This document shows positions 62,601-64,000 of a stretch of 64,000 bases of DNA, piece after piece. Each line of letters starts with the position of its first letter. Within the stretch, counting starts at the first letter, position 1. Source of the DNA: CAINVV01 sp963663005 (GTDB lineage Bacteria; Bacteroidota; Bacteroidia; Bacteroidales; Prolixibacteraceae); the NCBI GenBank assembly GCA_963663005.2, contig CAXXHH010000003.1, positions 868,001 to 932,000 of the forward strand, read 5' to 3'. A program made the position numbers and the translations under genes. The notes beneath the pieces were generated by a model. That model was not told where the DNA came from. It made no database searches and saw only the letters and a list, made by a program, of their open reading frames with translations.

Positions 62601-63436
62601 CAGCTATTTCGGCAATCACCGGAAACAATGTTGTCTGCGCTGGAAGCACTATCCAATTAAGCGACAATACATTAGGTGGTGTTTGGAGCAGTTCTTCAAC
62701 AACGATTGCTACAGTCGGCAGTACCGGTGCTGTAAAAGGCGTTTCTGCAGGAGTAACCTCAATTAATTACAGAGTAACCAATGCAAGCGGTTGCAGTGCC
62801 GGAGTTAGTGCACTTGTTACGGTAAATGGTCCACCCGCCATTCCAGGGAATTTTACCGTATATTCTACCCAAGTTAAACTCGGTCAGTCGAATATTACTT
62901 ATACTGTTCCTTATGTTGCAGGCGTATCGTACGTTTGGAATTGGTCAGGGAAGGGCGTGACAATTAAAGGCACCTCGAATTCAGTACTTGTAAGCTTTTC
63001 ATACAATGCAACTTCCGGAACACTCAGCGTTAAGGCCGTTAACAGTTGCGGAGCAAGTCCGGAAAGATCAATTATCGTATTGTCCTACAAGGGAGCAGTA
63101 CTTCCGGGAGAGCTTGTCGCAGACAGTACATCAACTGTACAAAGCAACCTGAACGAAAATATCTCTGTCTTTGGAACAAAGAATGAATTGGCGGTTTATC
63201 CCAATCCGACCAAAGGGGCAGCGACCTTTGAGTTCCTGATTAGCGAAGATGCCAAAGTTTCTCTGGATATCTTTTCGATGACAGGTCAACGCGTTGCAGC
63301 CATCCTGGATGCCAATGTAGAAGCGGGAAGCAGGCATTCGATCCCATTTAATCAAGCCCTGGCGCCTGGCGTTTATCCTTGTATCTTGCGTTGGAAAGGG
63401 CAGTCAATGTCGACCAAACTGATGGTTACCCGGTAG
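59659..63436 (+). pseudogene. T9SS-secreted beta-helix and Ig-repeat surface protein, three frameshifts
   Basis: Joined over three frameshifts, the frame gives 1258 codons. Order: signal peptide, parallel beta-helix with YNNT-type turns, then about six Ig/PKD-like repeats opening with LPAANAG and closing with YTLVET, and a C-terminal T9SS type A sorting domain (VYPNPTKGAATF through PGVYPCILRW). The shifts are at TT of 59988-59989, near 60575-60582, and at GGGG of 60700-60703. One base less, one more and one less restore it exactly (3777 coding bases). It is secreted through the type IX system and held at the cell surface, probably for polysaccharide binding or cleavage. Confidence 0.85.
61382..62482. 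repeat. 489-bp near-identical tandem repeat within the surface-protein gene
   Basis: A 489-bp (163-codon) unit occurs in tandem; equivalent points are at 61871 and 62360. From about 61490 to 62480 the copies agree almost base for base, with differences such as GCTGCC/GCTACC near 61583 and 62072. A third, partial copy begins at 62360 and diverges after about 62480. Each unit carries two Ig-like repeats. The near identity of the copies points to recent duplication or gene conversion. Confidence 0.85.
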
Positions 63437-63469
63437 TTTGATTCATCCCAATATTTCCCGGAACAACTG

Positions 63470-63505
63470 ATAAGAAACACTTGCATAATTGCAGGTGTTT
63501 CTTAT
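63470..63505 (+). terminator. Terminator after the surface-protein gene
   Basis: ATAAGAAACACTTGC (63470-63484) and GCAGGTGTTTCTTAT (63491-63505) form a 15-bp stem with one G-T pair and a 6-base loop. The sequence TTAAAAATTTT follows. Confidence 0.7.
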
Positions 63506-64000
63506 TTAAAAATTTTCGAAAACTCCCAGCCCAAATAACGCAAAGTCATATTTTACCGGATCCTCTTTATCCATCACTCGCAGACTGCTATCCAGTTCTG
63601 CCAGTGCTTTTGAGTCGTTTTGTGTCCTGGTCAGAAGTCCCAGTTTCCTGGCCACATTACCTGAATGCACATCCAGCGGACATGAAAGCTGACGCGGGGA
63701 AATCGATTTCCATAACCCAAAATCCACTCCGCGTTTATCGTCCCGGACCATCCACCGAAGGTACATATTCATTCTTTTTGCTGCAGAACCTTTGTCCGGA
63801 TCCGATACGTGACGGGTCGTCCGGGGAAGATGCGGCAGTGAAAAAAATATAGTTCTAAATTCATGGATTGCAGACTGAGTCGATTCCCCAATCACTGCAC
63901 TCTGAAATACATCTTCTATCCCACCATAATTGCGGTAAATATTATTAAGAGCCGCAACAAAATAAGTTAAATCTATGAAATTGAATGTTCTATGCACAAA
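63506..64000 (-). CDS. TIGR02757/DUF2400 family protein, 3' part only
   Basis: 163 aa are in view; the N-terminus lies beyond the right edge (family members are about 250 aa), so the Met at 63997 is probably internal. MYLRWMVRDDK, VDFGLWKSISPRQLSCPLDVHS, ARKLGLLTR and KYDFALFGLGV are family motifs. The pattern resembles DNA glycosylases of the HhH class without the FeS loop. Function is unproven; a base-excision role is assumed from the fold. Confidence 0.85.
   Translation of the reverse strand, partial: FVHRTFNFIDLTYFVAALNNIYRNYGGIEDVFQSAVIGESTQSAIHEFRTIFFSLPHLPRTTRHVSDPDKGSAAKRMNMYLRWMVRDDKRGVDFGLWKSISPRQLSCPLDVHSGNVARKLGLLTRTQNDSKALAELDSSLRVMDKEDPVKYDFALFGLGVFENF

Overview
The window looks like a chromosome segment of an anaerobic, fermentative Bacteroidota, probably Bacteroidales or Marinilabiliales. 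This placement is inferred from content: SusC/TonB-type and PF14905 barrels, SxC-type lipoproteins, a T9SS C-terminal sorting domain, FISUMP and GLUG proteins, a FeoA-FeoB fusion, BlaI/M56 pairs, TAnnTTTG -7 boxes, and few Shine-Dalgarno sites.

Left part (1-22.2 kb), core metabolism. A ten-gene plus-strand cluster encodes an electron-bifurcating [FeFe] hydrogenase (HydB, HydA, HydC, plus a small 2Fe-2S protein). It is preceded by a regulatory block: an anti-sigma-like ATPase, a sensory-type [FeFe] hydrogenase without the proton-relay Cys, a DRTGG protein, a PHP phosphoesterase and a frameshifted GHKL ATPase. Tryptophanase follows, then a TonB-type outer-membrane barrel, an AraD-like class II aldolase/epimerase with altered catalytic residues and an iron alcohol dehydrogenase. 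On the minus strand lie an MFS exporter, an iron(II) uptake unit (FeoA-FeoB fusion, then an unlisted 50-aa Cys-rich FeoB-associated protein, under a probable metal-responsive operator) and a membrane pyrophosphatase with a K+-independent signature. This part is rich in small repeats: a REP-like hairpin in five copies, heptamer and octamer repeat blocks in inverted halves, and a TTCGACAAGCTCAGG-type inverted pair.

Middle part (22.6-42 kb), accessory. A tRNA-Arg(ACG) is followed 2158 bp later by an 87-bp copy of its 3' part and terminator, bracketing one beta-lactamase-fold hydrolase and no recombinase. Beyond it are a membrane-anchored NUDIX-like protein, an S41 protease, and a 1281-aa AT-rich protein with a TIR-like N-terminus and a STAND NTPase, which is the best candidate for a single-gene defence system. 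Its flanks carry a 9-bp inverted repeat and an attC-like imperfect palindrome. Then come a BlaI/M56-TonB sensor pair, a SnoaL-like protein with an alpha/beta hydrolase, a GLUG lipoprotein and four small proteins of unknown function.

Right part (42-64 kb). An RND efflux operon, a PAS-only protein, a PQQ-type propeller, an S9 peptidase, a GNAT enzyme, a FISUMP lipoprotein, an AEC carrier, an outer-membrane protein, an aldo/keto reductase, a large T9SS-secreted beta-helix/Ig-repeat protein with a near-identical 489-bp tandem repeat, and the 3' end of a TIGR02757 gene. Six single-base frameshifts fall between 56.9 and 60.7 kb, mostly in G runs. Each is repaired by one base, so sequencing error or very recent decay should be settled before these genes are called dead.
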